Assembly (NCBI GenBank): GCA_028278125.1
Contig: JANQEY010000003.1
Location: 1 to 20,474, forward strand
DNA length: 20,474 nt
Direction: 5' to 3'
DNA from: a bacterium
GTDB lineage: Bacteria; Electryoneota; Electryoneia; Electryoneales; Electryoneaceae
Shown: in pieces, positions 1 through 7,401 of the stretch
Numbering within the stretch: position 1 is the first letter of the stretch
Layout: the number at the start of each line of letters is the position of its first letter
Made by a program: the position numbers and the translations under genes
Notes under the pieces: model-generated
The model's input: only the letters and a program-made list of their open reading frames with translations
What the model was told of the DNA's origin: nothing
Database searches by the model: none

Positions 1-43
1 ATTGAATCAGTTCCGGAAAATTTTGCTGATTAAATAAAAAATG

Positions 44-79
44 GAGATTGCTTCGTCGCTTCGCTTCCTCGCAACGACA
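44..79. repeat. Dispersed intergenic repeat of the 'TTGCGAGGAAGCGAAGCGAC' type
   Basis: Read on the minus strand this segment contains TTGCGAGGAAGCGAAGCGAC followed by a GAAGCAATCTC tail. This closely resembles a short non-coding repeat that I recall scattered between genes in many unrelated environmental bacteria. Only one copy is in the window, so its repeat nature rests on recalled similarity, not on copies seen here. Confidence 0.5.
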
Positions 80-84
80 CCAAG

Positions 85-125
85 GACTGGGTGGCCCGAT
101 TTGACTCGCAAATCGGGTTTCTTCA
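85..125. repeat. GACTGGGTGGCCC / GGGTTTCT hairpin repeat, copy 1
   Basis: The module has a 13-nt left flank (85-97), a hairpin, and a right flank GGGTTTCTTCA. The hairpin is a perfect 9-bp stem, CCCGATTTG (95-103) with CAAATCGGG (109-117), around the loop ACTCG. The same flanks recur at 188-223 with different stem bases, so this is a real repeat within the window. No open frame or recognisable gene covers it. Confidence 0.65.
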
Positions 126-187
126 AACTCTACCACAATGAATAAGAACAACAACCCGACTTTCAAACCAAAGCCCCAACGCGTTGT

Positions 188-223
188 GACTGGGTGGCCC
201 AACATCCTTGTCGGGTTTCTCCA
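188..223. repeat. GACTGGGTGGCCC / GGGTTTCT hairpin repeat, copy 2
   Basis: The left flank (188-200) is identical to copy 1 over 13 nt, and the right flank GGGTTTCTCCA (213-223) differs from it at one base. The inner 12 nt differ from the 17 nt of copy 1 in sequence and length. They can still fold: CCC (198-200) pairs with GGG (213-215) and ACA (202-204) with TGT (209-211), leaving one mismatch and the loop TCCT. Confidence 0.6.
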
Positions 224-254
224 GAGTTGGAAAACCTTTCAATGTTAAAGACAC

Positions 255-281
255 TGGATCCCGGATCAAGTGCGGGATGAC
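255..281. repeat. 'CTGGATCCCGGATCAAGTGCGGGATGACA'-like repeat with hairpin
   Basis: The segment has a 6-bp inverted repeat, ATCCCG (258-263) and CGGGAT (273-278), around a 9-nt loop. The GGATCCCGGATCAAG core followed by a CGGGATGACA end matches a short intergenic palindrome I recall in many bacterial genomes. It is a single copy here. Confidence 0.4.
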
Positions 282-317
282 AACTTTTTACCCGAGATTC
301 CTGCTACTTTTTTACCT

Positions 318-2159
318 TCAATGTTTCCTGCCCGAAGGTGGTGCTAGCACAGCAGTGGATTTGATCAACTCTTCACCTCGATAATATTCAACTTCTACTT
401 CATCATCCGGTTTATAACTATCCAGTGCAAAAACAAAATCATATATATTATCCAATATTACACTACCAAGTTTAACCAGGATATCCCCTTTTTGCATTCC
501 AGCTTGAGCTGCAGGTGTTCCGGGTCGAACTGCCTGCAACCTGACACCCCTGATGCTGTCAGGTTGGCTAAAGTCAGGGATAGTACCAAGTGAAGGCCTG
601 TTTGCCCTGTTTGAGGAAGGCTCAGGTGGTGCTGATTCGCTTTCATGGTATGTCAGCACCACTCCCGGCTCTGAAATTTCTTCAAGAATATTCTTTGCAT
701 AATTATAAACTGATACGATCCCGGGATAATTCAACTTATCCGCGTCATCCCTCGAACTATGATAATCAAGGTGTGCTGATGTAAACAGGTGCAGCACAGG
801 AATCCCTTCTGCATAAAATGAAGTCTGGTCTGACGGGCCATATCCTCCCCCGGTCAATGCAAGGTTCAGGTTAGTTTCCGTATTCGCCTGCTTCGCAATT
901 TCTTCCAGTTCCTCAGCGCTGTTTACACCGTAAACCGTCAGGCTGTTGTCTTCCATTCTGCCAATCATATCCAGGTTTAGCATAAACTCAATGTTTTCTA
1001 TATTCCCGGGGGGATTATCGACAAAATATGAAGAACCTCCCAAACCAACTTCTTCCGCGGTAAATGATATAAACCAGTATGTTGGGGAAGAACTGTTTTT
1101 ATCTTCACCCATAATTGTTCTTGACAGCTCAAGTAAAACCGCCACACCGCTGGCATTATCGTCAGCGCCATTGTGCGGAGCATGTGTTTCCGGCTCGGTA
1201 GTTCCTTCCTGTCCATATCCCAGGTGGTCATAATGCGCACCAACAACAACAACTCGCTCATCACCGGGTATTTTCGCACCCACATTTTTGACGGGGACTG
1301 AATTGCGTTTTAAATTAACCGACAGATCAATGTTTTCCTGGCTTAATGGCATGCTTCGAGGGGTTTCATTGAGGTCAATTGATCTCTTAGCGTTCATGGG
1401 ATTGAATTTCGGGAACAGTTTCTTTATAGCGTTATTATTTACGTAGACAATCGGTATCCCGAGATTTTTATAAGGTTCAGAAATACCAAGTTTTGGCAAT
1501 TCCGCGGAATCACCTTCTTCCAGATTGATAAGTAGCAATAATCCTGCGGCGCCATAAGTTTTAGCAACTACAGCTTTGTTTCTCATGGTGGCATGCTGAG
1601 TCTGCATCTTTCCTTCAAATTTACTATCAGGATTATCCGCCGCCGGTTCACCTTCCAGCACAACGACAATCTTGTCTTTTACATCAATTTTAGCGTAATC
1701 ATCGTATTCGTATTCCGGTGCTGAAACTCCATATCCAGCGAAAATGACAGTACCAGTGAAAAAACCTGTTTCACTCCATCCCGAAGGTATATAATCTTCA
1801 CCAATAACAAGGTCTACATCATTAATACCAAGAGAGTTGCCGTCAACTATCTTTGCGCCCCAGGGGATAGTAAATGGTTGAGTATAAGACGAGTCAAAGA
1901 GAGGACTTAATCCATGTCGTTTAAAGTAATACTCGATATAGGCAGCTGCTGAATCCAGGCCGGCTGTACCTATTCCCCTTCCTTCACGTGCGTCGTCGGC
2001 GAGGTATTCAACATGATGGGTAATATTCGACAGCAGTGAATTATCATCAGCAAATACACTTTCAATCGGGACAAAACCCGACAGCAGCATTATTACGATC
2101 ATAATCAAAGAGTAATTTTGAAATATCGAATTTGTTTTGCGATTTATAAAGGTATTCAT
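318..2159 (-). CDS. Secreted M28-family metallopeptidase with PA and PDZ domains
   Basis: This 613-residue exported zinc aminopeptidase probably acts in the periplasm or outside the cell, releasing N-terminal residues from peptides. A signal peptide covers residues ~1-38 (hydrophobic stretch 17-35, possible cleavage after VFADD). A protease-associated (PA) domain spans ~110-250, with the typical GAAGLLLLIN strand near 203. The peptidase core is ~290-495, with the M28 metal and catalytic pattern: H309 in GAHYDH, D333 in GADDNASG, E369/E370 in TAEEVGLGGS, D397 in LDMIGR and H467 in LDYHSSRDD. A PDZ domain at ~535-605 (GVRLQAVRPGTPAAQAGMQKGDILV) may bind substrate tails. All key residues are present, so the enzyme should be active. 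The ATG start is supported by the signal peptide; the upstream SD is weak. It is transcribed divergently from the DUF2723 gene. The exact peptide specificity is not predictable. Confidence 0.93.
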   Translation of the reverse strand: MNTFINRKTNSIFQNYSLIMIVIMLLSGFVPIESVFADDNSLLSNITHHVEYLADDAREGRGIGTAGLDSAAAYIEYYFKRHGLSPLFDSSYTQPFTIPWGAKIVDGNSLGINDVDLVIGEDYIPSGWSETGFFTGTVIFAGYGVSAPEYEYDDYAKIDVKDKIVVVLEGEPAADNPDSKFEGKMQTQHATMRNKAVVAKTYGAAGLLLLINLEEGDSAELPKLGISEPYKNLGIPIVYVNNNAIKKLFPKFNPMNAKRSIDLNETPRSMPLSQENIDLSVNLKRNSVPVKNVGAKIPGDERVVVVGAHYDHLGYGQEGTTEPETHAPHNGADDNASGVAVLLELSRTIMGEDKNSSSPTYWFISFTAEEVGLGGSSYFVDNPPGNIENIEFMLNLDMIGRMEDNSLTVYGVNSAEELEEIAKQANTETNLNLALTGGGYGPSDQTSFYAEGIPVLHLFTSAHLDYHSSRDDADKLNYPGIVSVYNYAKNILEEISEPGVVLTYHESESAPPEPSSNRANRPSLGTIPDFSQPDSIRGVRLQAVRPGTPAAQAGMQKGDILVKLGSVILDNIYDFVFALDSYKPDDEVEVEYYRGEELIKSTAVLAPPSGRKH

Positions 2160-2227
2160 AACCGGTGTTCTTTCAGTTAAAATCTATTCAGCGGAACATT
2201 AATGTGAACGAACTCGTTACACAATAC

Positions 2228-2246
2228 ACATGATTAATTATCATGT
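2228..2246. promoter_or_regulatory. 19-nt palindrome in divergent intergenic region (candidate operator)
   Basis: ACATGAT (2228-2234) and ATCATGT (2240-2246) form a perfect 7-bp inverted repeat around a 5-nt centre, TAATT. It lies between the divergent peptidase and DUF2723 genes, 69 nt upstream of the first start and 107 nt upstream of the second. Its size and symmetry suit a dimeric regulator, but no regulator gene is nearby and the site may be chance. Confidence 0.35.
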
Positions 2247-2340
2247 TGTTCCACCCGGTGTCTCACGGGATCGTTAGTAAAAGTATAGCTTGATTAGAGA
2301 CCCTTCTAGAGGGCATATTCAGGTTTCCATTTTAAAAGCA

Positions 2341-2344
2341 GGAG
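2341..2344 (+). promoter_or_regulatory. Ribosome binding site fixing the GTG start of the DUF2723 gene
   Basis: GGAG lies 8 nt before the GTG at 2353. The upstream in-frame TTG at 2290 has no comparable site and would add a 21-residue N-terminus that does not look like part of the protein. Confidence 0.6.
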
Positions 2345-2352
2345 TTTCTCCA

Positions 2353-5340
2353 GTGACAATTGAACAAAATGTTGATTTGAATAACCGGTTAAACCTGAAA
2401 ACACACAGGATAGTTGCCGGAATTGTGCTTGCGCTGTCGCTTATATTGTTCTTTAGTACGATGGCACCAACTACATCTTTCTGGGACTGTGGCGAATTTA
2501 TCGCATGTTCATACTCACTTGGAGTACCGCATCCTCCTGGAGCACCTTTTTATCTTCTGCTTGGCAGAGTTTTCACCATCATGCCGTTCCACCCGGACAT
2601 CGGATTCCGCGTAAACGCGATTTCAGCTCTCGTGAGCGCCTTGTCAGTGCTACTCACATACCTGATCCTTGTTCGTTTAATCCGTCGCTGGCGCGGTCCG
2701 GAAGTTAAGGTCGCTGATAAGACAATTACCTATGGATCGGCAGCTGTGGGAGCCATGGCATTTGCAGCCTCTCACAGCCACTGGTTCAACGCGGTTGAAG
2801 CTGAAGTATACGCTATCAGCATGTTTTTTACCGCATTGACTGTCTGGCTTGTTGTACGTTGGTCTGACTACTCGGATAATCCTTCTTCTCTTAAGTACCT
2901 GTTATTAATATCATATTTTGTAGGTTTGGCAACAGGAATTCACCTGTTGAATGTTTTAACTCTCTCGCCAATTGTTTTGCTTATCTATTTCCAGAAATAC
3001 AAGTTCACATGGAAAGGTTTCTGGATTGCCATGGCAATTTCTTTTGGGGCAATTCTTGTTGTTTATCCCGGACTGGTGGCGGGAATCCCGAAGATGATTG
3101 AAACGGGAATGGCAGTCCTGGTTGGATTCGTTTTAACAATGATCATCCTGACTGTCTGGGTTATCAGGATAAAAAAACATATCTGGTCTTTGATCTTGTC
3201 AAGTATCCTGCTTGTAATGATCGGGTATTCAACGTATACGGTTATTTATGTCCGCTCGAACCTGAATCCGGAAATCAACGAAAACCAGCCTGATACAGTT
3301 GAACGGTTGATAAGCTACCTGAATCGTGAACAATATGGATCTGCTGGCCCAGTAGAAATGCAGAACTTGAGTGTTGCCGGAGGTGAAAGGGTCCGCCGAG
3401 CTGGAGGCAAATTTATCAGGGTTTCGCCTGATAAAGTCATCAGGTTTAATATTTTTGAAAGAAAAGCACCTGCCTGGGAATACCAGGTGAAAAAGATGTA
3501 TATCAGGTATCTTTCCTGGCAGTATTTTATCGGTGAAAATGGTGAAGTATTTATCTTCCCCTTCTTCTTCGGACTCCTTGGTGCCTGGTGGCATTTCAGA
3601 CGAGATCCAAAGCGGGGATTCAGCATCCTGATGCTGTTCTTTATGACAGGCCTGGCGATTGTCGCATACCTTAACCAGGAAGATCCCCAGCCTCGTGAAC
3701 GTGATTATGCCTATGTAGGAAGCTATTTTGCCTTTGCCCTCTGGATAGGTATGGGTATCACCGCCATGTTTGAGTCAATTGAAGACCTTTTACAGAAAAA
3801 AGGTGAGAACACTAGAAGAGTCTTTGCCTACGGAGCTATCGTACTTACATCCTGCATAATTCCTTTGAACATGATTGTTCAGAGTTACCACACTCATGAC
3901 CGTAAGGGTAACTTTGTCGCCTGGGATTATTCACATAACATGCTCGAAAGCTGTGAACCCAACGCGATCATTTTCACCAATGGAGATAACGATACTTTCC
4001 CGCTCTGGTACCTCCAGGTTGTTGAGGGAATCCGTAAGGATGTGAGGGTAGTAAATCTCAGTCTCTTAAATACTGACTGGTATATAAAGCAGCTTCGCGA
4101 TATGGAGCCGAAGGTTCCGATTGCCCTGTCCGACAGATTTATTGATGAAAAATTATGCGGACGAGCTGATGAAGCGCTCCTGATGCGCTACTGGCCTGAG
4201 GGAAAACAGGTGTGGGCTATCTCCACCCCAACCGGTGAAATGCGATGGGATGTACCGGCAACACTTTATATAAACACCGGTTTACCCGAGGAAACACCCG
4301 GCAAAAACAATTTCGTCAGGATACAGGATGTTATGATTCTGCACATTATTGAGCAGGCTAAATGGCAAAAACCTATCTATTTTGCAGTCACCGTCTCATC
4401 AAGTAACCTCGTAGGGATGAAATCATATCTGCAGATGGAAGGTCTGACATTCCGTGTTGTTCCAGAAAAAATCAAGACCGAGATTAACGAAAGTGTGATG
4501 CAGAAACATCTCTTTGAGACCTATAAAGACCATTACCGGAATCTTGACAACCCGGATGTTTACCTTTTCCCGAATGTTTTAAAACTCTTGCAGAATTACC
4601 GTAGTGGATTCCTCCAACTGGTCTACCATTATTATTCACAGGTTCGCACGCCACAATGGGCTGTTCCCAGTGGAATACCTGAAGAGCAATGGGCTGAACG
4701 GTTTGAGGAGTTGTCGCCCAGGGAAAAAGCACTGGCAACATTGTTAAAGATGGAAGAGGTATTGCCGGAAGAAACAATCCCCATGACTAACAGGGAAATA
4801 CTTCTCCAGCTTGGACGACTCTATTCTGAACTTGGCCGTAACGATGAAGCCCTGAAACGTTTTGAAAGATCAATCAATCTGCCGAATACAACTTCCGACG
4901 ATATGCTCCAGGCAGCGTTTTATATCCTGGAATATTCGGACACCAAGGATAAAGCCGTTGAAATGATCGAAGGGATTATGGGAGACGATCCTTCTGCCGA
5001 TCAGTTGTTAAATATCGCGGCTATATATGACCGTTCTGGCTTAAAGGATGAAAAACTGAGGGTCCTGAAACAGGTTGAAAATATGCCCGGGTTAAGCAAT
5101 GACCAGTTGCTGGACCTGGCAACATACCTGTTCAGCTCTGCGGAATATGAGAGTGCGGGTAAAATCTATAAACAGCTTGCAGACAAGAATCCTAATGATG
5201 GCGCGGCTCTCGGCGGATTATTACAGGTTTACAAGGCTCAACAGGATACCCCAAAAGCGATTTCATTACTTGAAGACTGGATAGCACGTAACCCGACAGA
5301 TAGGGGTGCCCAGGAACGACTGAAAGCCTGGAAGAAGTAA
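2353..5340 (+). CDS. DUF2723 multi-pass membrane protein with C-terminal TPRs (putative O-mannosyltransferase-like)
   Basis: This large (995-residue) inner-membrane protein belongs to DUF2723, a GT-C-like family related to eukaryotic TMEM260, which has been shown to be a protein O-mannosyltransferase. From the GTG start, the first helix (~20-38) is followed by a conserved loop, TSFWDCGEF (D45, E48), then HPPGAP; this resembles the acidic DE motif in the first loop of protein mannosyltransferases. About ten more hydrophobic segments run to ~residue 515. A large soluble part begins with NGDNDTFPLWY (543-553), a hallmark of the bacterial family, and TPR-like helices occupy ~814-989. A sugar donor of the polyprenyl-phosphate-mannose type would fit with the Dpm1-like enzyme at 9871-10596. 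The following GT2 gene starts 18 nt downstream, so they are probably co-transcribed. Membership of the family is clear; the reaction is inferred. Confidence 0.9.
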   Translation: MTIEQNVDLNNRLNLKTHRIVAGIVLALSLILFFSTMAPTTSFWDCGEFIACSYSLGVPHPPGAPFYLLLGRVFTIMPFHPDIGFRVNAISALVSALSVLLTYLILVRLIRRWRGPEVKVADKTITYGSAAVGAMAFAASHSHWFNAVEAEVYAISMFFTALTVWLVVRWSDYSDNPSSLKYLLLISYFVGLATGIHLLNVLTLSPIVLLIYFQKYKFTWKGFWIAMAISFGAILVVYPGLVAGIPKMIETGMAVLVGFVLTMIILTVWVIRIKKHIWSLILSSILLVMIGYSTYTVIYVRSNLNPEINENQPDTVERLISYLNREQYGSAGPVEMQNLSVAGGERVRRAGGKFIRVSPDKVIRFNIFERKAPAWEYQVKKMYIRYLSWQYFIGENGEVFIFPFFFGLLGAWWHFRRDPKRGFSILMLFFMTGLAIVAYLNQEDPQPRERDYAYVGSYFAFALWIGMGITAMFESIEDLLQKKGENTRRVFAYGAIVLTSCIIPLNMIVQSYHTHDRKGNFVAWDYSHNMLESCEPNAIIFTNGDNDTFPLWYLQVVEGIRKDVRVVNLSLLNTDWYIKQLRDMEPKVPIALSDRFIDEKLCGRADEALLMRYWPEGKQVWAISTPTGEMRWDVPATLYINTGLPEETPGKNNFVRIQDVMILHIIEQAKWQKPIYFAVTVSSSNLVGMKSYLQMEGLTFRVVPEKIKTEINESVMQKHLFETYKDHYRNLDNPDVYLFPNVLKLLQNYRSGFLQLVYHYYSQVRTPQWAVPSGIPEEQWAERFEELSPREKALATLLKMEEVLPEETIPMTNREILLQLGRLYSELGRNDEALKRFERSINLPNTTSDDMLQAAFYILEYSDTKDKAVEMIEGIMGDDPSADQLLNIAAIYDRSGLKDEKLRVLKQVENMPGLSNDQLLDLATYLFSSAEYESAGKIYKQLADKNPNDGAALGGLLQVYKAQQDTPKAISLLEDWIARNPTDRGAQERLKAWKK

Positions 5341-5358
5341 ACGGAGGTTTAGCGCAAT

Positions 5359-6390
5359 TTGCGTGTTTCAATCATCATCCCTCATCTTCGTGGGGTTACA
5401 AACCTCCTGAATCTGCTTGATGACCTCAAAAAGGAGGTGGAGTCCGTCCCGGGATCCGAGGTTTTAGTTGTTGATAATGCCTCAACGGACGGTTCCGTTC
5501 AGAAAGCCAAGGAAAAACATCCCTGGATTCGTATTCTTTCCCTGCCAAAAAATTACGGTTATGCTGGTGGCTGTAATTTTGGGATAAGGGAAACGTCCGG
5601 TTATTGGATCTGGCTGATAAATGACGATATCCGGATTTCGCCTGGTGTATTGCAGAATATTATCGATTCCGGAGATTCAGCATCAGACATTGCAGCTGTA
5701 CAGCCGAAAATATTATCCCTTCAAAAACCTGAATACTTTGATTTTGCCGGTGGCGCGGGAGGTATGATTGACCGTTTCGGCTACCCCTTTGCGCTGGGTA
5801 GGATCGGCGGTCATCTCGAAGAGGATAACGGGCAATATGACAATTCCCGGGAGATATTCTGGGCATCTGGTACCGCTTGCCTCTGGCGAAGAAAAACTCT
5901 CAAGGAAATAGGAATACTGGACAGCAGTTTTTTCGCCCATATGGAGGAGATTGATCTCGCCTGGCGGGCATGGAATAGAGGATGGAGAATTATCTCTGAG
6001 CCACATTCGGTAATTCATCACCTGGGTGGTGGAACTCTCTCATACCAGTCCTGGCGGAAAATGTTTCTCAACCATCGAAACAGTCTTGCAACACTTGTAA
6101 AAAACCAGAGCTTTGCGAATTTACTATGTCTGATACCGTCTCGATTGATTCTTGATCACGGTATTGGAATAGTGGATCTTGTCTCTGGGAGGCCGGGACG
6201 AATAATTGCGGTTTGGGCAGGCTGGTTTGGTTTTATATTGCGAATTCGCAGACTGATAAAACAACGAAAACTGTTGAACAATCAGCGAAAAATGCCCCAT
6301 GAGAAGATGTCGCAAGTTGTCTATCGTGGTTGTATATTATTCGCTTATCTGAGGGGTACTAGAAGCGCTACAGCTCTTGCTAAACACTGA
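5359..6390 (+). CDS. GT2-family glycosyltransferase (rhamnosyltransferase-like)
   Basis: This 343-residue inverting glycosyltransferase of the GT-A fold should transfer a sugar from a nucleotide donor at the cytoplasmic face of the inner membrane. Visible motifs are the N-terminal strand VSIIIPHL, VVDNASTDGS (37-46) for nucleotide binding, NDD (88-90) in the place of the metal-binding DxD, and MEEIDLAWR (195-203) carrying the likely catalytic acid. LNHRNSLATL near residue 240 is typical of the rhamnosyltransferase-like subgroup. A hydrophobic segment near the C-terminus (~273-292) may sit on the membrane. The start is TTG, with GGAGG at 5343-5347, 11 nt upstream. It follows the DUF2723 gene closely and probably shares its transcript. 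Acceptor and donor sugars are unknown. Confidence 0.9.
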   Translation: MRVSIIIPHLRGVTNLLNLLDDLKKEVESVPGSEVLVVDNASTDGSVQKAKEKHPWIRILSLPKNYGYAGGCNFGIRETSGYWIWLINDDIRISPGVLQNIIDSGDSASDIAAVQPKILSLQKPEYFDFAGGAGGMIDRFGYPFALGRIGGHLEEDNGQYDNSREIFWASGTACLWRRKTLKEIGILDSSFFAHMEEIDLAWRAWNRGWRIISEPHSVIHHLGGGTLSYQSWRKMFLNHRNSLATLVKNQSFANLLCLIPSRLILDHGIGIVDLVSGRPGRIIAVWAGWFGFILRIRRLIKQRKLLNNQRKMPHEKMSQVVYRGCILFAYLRGTRSATALAKH

Positions 6391-6431
6391 TCATAGTCGT
6401 ATTTTTCATTGATATAAAGAAAAGCAAGCAG

Positions 6432-6453
6432 GTGAGTAATTAATTGTACTCAC
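6432..6453. promoter_or_regulatory. Inverted repeat upstream of outer-membrane protein gene
   Basis: GTGAGTA (6432-6438) and TACTCAC (6447-6453) form a perfect 7-bp inverted repeat with an 8-nt AT-rich centre. It lies between the GT2 stop and the SD of the next gene. The run of T that follows is too short (TTT) for a good terminator, so an operator or a leader hairpin is as likely. Confidence 0.35.
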
Positions 6454-6490
6454 TGCCTTTAAAACAAACAGAATACGCAGGAGGCCATCC

Positions 6491-7237
6491 ATGTTGCGTC
6501 GATTTGGGCTACTTGCCGGGATGTTGCTTGGGTTAATAATGGTGGTAGGAGAAGCCGCTGCCCAAGATGTATCGGTATTCACGCGGAAAAAAGTAATGCA
6601 CAAGAACACCTATGGATTCCAGATTATTGGTGGTGGGGGAACCTATACCATGGGTGATATTAATGACTATCGCCATGTTGATAATTGGCCCGAAAATGAT
6701 GAGGACGCGGTTTTCGGTGTAGGCTATGGTGCAGCTATTCTTTACCGTGCCCAGGAACATGTTCGTTTTGCTATTGGTTTTAATGTTCTCGGCCAGGATA
6801 AAACGTACATAGAGTATGCAGGTGAGGAGTTTGAACAAACCGTCAGTGGCGGCGAGCTGTATTTCCAGGCTGAATACCTGGTGCCTTTTAATGAAGACTT
6901 TAACGTCTCCCTGAATTTCGGACCAGCTGTCTATTCAGGTTCACTTGATCGTTCAGGAACAGTAGGAACAAGTTTCGCGGATGCCACAGGTCGCGCTTTC
7001 GGTTTACGTGCCGGTCTTGGTGCACAGTTCCTGTTCAGTGATAGATGGGGACTCCACCTTATGGGTGGTTTCCGTATGGCTAAGATCGGTGAAGTTTCTT
7101 ACGAAGACCGTAACGGTATTGAGCAGATTGTTTATTGGAACAACAATCGCAGAGTTGAACTCGATTTTACCGGAGCATTCGTTGAGCTCGGACTCAGGAT
7201 GTATTTTGAGCCTGCTACCGATTGGATGAAATTCTAA
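6491..7237 (+). CDS. Outer-membrane beta-barrel family protein
   Basis: This 248-residue protein has a clear signal peptide, residues 1-24 (MLRRFGLLAGMLLG then a hydrophobic run ending EAAA before QDVS). The mature part shows alternating hydrophobic/polar strands, many aromatic and glycine residues, and short turns, as in small OmpA/OmpW-type barrels. Examples are the FGVGYGAAILYR, FAIGFNVLG, FGLRAGLGAQFLF and FVELGLRMYF strands. It ends in phenylalanine, as many outer-membrane proteins do. A strong AGGAGG (6479-6484) lies 6 nt before the ATG, which suggests high expression. A hairpin precedes the gene, and an AT-rich hairpin plus a GC-rich terminator follow it. The function is unknown; it could be structural, or a porin-like or lipid-binding barrel. 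Confidence 0.75.
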   Translation: MLRRFGLLAGMLLGLIMVVGEAAAQDVSVFTRKKVMHKNTYGFQIIGGGGTYTMGDINDYRHVDNWPENDEDAVFGVGYGAAILYRAQEHVRFAIGFNVLGQDKTYIEYAGEEFEQTVSGGELYFQAEYLVPFNEDFNVSLNFGPAVYSGSLDRSGTVGTSFADATGRAFGLRAGLGAQFLFSDRWGLHLMGGFRMAKIGEVSYEDRNGIEQIVYWNNNRRVELDFTGAFVELGLRMYFEPATDWMKF

Positions 7238-7280
7238 TCATTTTTCAGGTTTTTTTGATACAATTACGATCTTTTCCAGA

Positions 7281-7301
7281 GATTATATTTGAAGTATAAT
7301 C
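7281..7301. other. AT-rich hairpin downstream of barrel gene
   Basis: GATTATA (7281-7287) and TATAATC (7295-7301) are perfectly complementary around a 7-nt loop. The element lies between the barrel stop codon and the GC-rich terminator. It may protect the mRNA 3' end or be a protein-binding site; no T-run follows. Confidence 0.3.
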
Positions 7302-7324
7302 GTTCAGCGATTTGTACTAAAATT

Positions 7325-7345
7325 CCCCCCTTGTGGGGGTTTTTT
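7325..7345 (+). terminator. Rho-independent terminator after barrel gene
   Basis: A run of C (7325-7330), the loop TTGT and GGGGG (7335-7339) form a short GC stem followed at once by TTTTTT (7340-7345). This ends the transcript of the barrel gene 88 nt after its stop and separates it from the DUF4837 gene. Confidence 0.75.
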
Positions 7346-7365
7346 ATTCCGATAATCAAATCGTG

Positions 7366-7371
7366 TATAAT
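7366..7371 (+). promoter_or_regulatory. Candidate -10 box for the DUF4837-purE transcript
   Basis: A perfect TATAAT lies just past the terminator and 30 nt before the ATG at 7402. The matching -35 region is weak (TTTATT at 7343-7348, 17-nt spacer). Transcription would start near 7378, which favours the ATG at 7402 over the TTG at 7384 as the start codon. Confidence 0.4.
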
Positions 7372-7401
7372 TACGGAAAATAATTGTACCGGGAATACAG
7401 C

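Larger units (their letters stand above)
1..317. other. Gene-free intergenic region with dispersed-repeat modules
   Basis: I see no credible gene here. The first ~37 bases could be the last codons of an upstream + strand gene, since two frames end at stops at 31-33 and 35-37, but too little is present to decide. The rest is three kinds of short repeat-like module listed separately: 44-79, 85-125 with its second copy at 188-223, and 255-281. The region lies just past the stop codon of the M28 peptidase gene, which reads toward it. No good rho-independent terminator for that gene was found. Confidence 0.7.

Noticed and set aside
1..37. Possible 3' end of a + strand gene, ending at stops at 31-33 or 35-37
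   Set aside because: Only 10-11 codons are visible and two frames fit equally well.
85..223. CRISPR-like pair of repeats
   Set aside because: Only two copies; the variable part lies inside the hairpin unit and pairs with itself, unlike spacers, and no cas genes are present.
2290..2352. N-terminal extension of the DUF2723 protein from TTG 2290
   Set aside because: GGAG 8 nt before GTG 2353 gives a better start.
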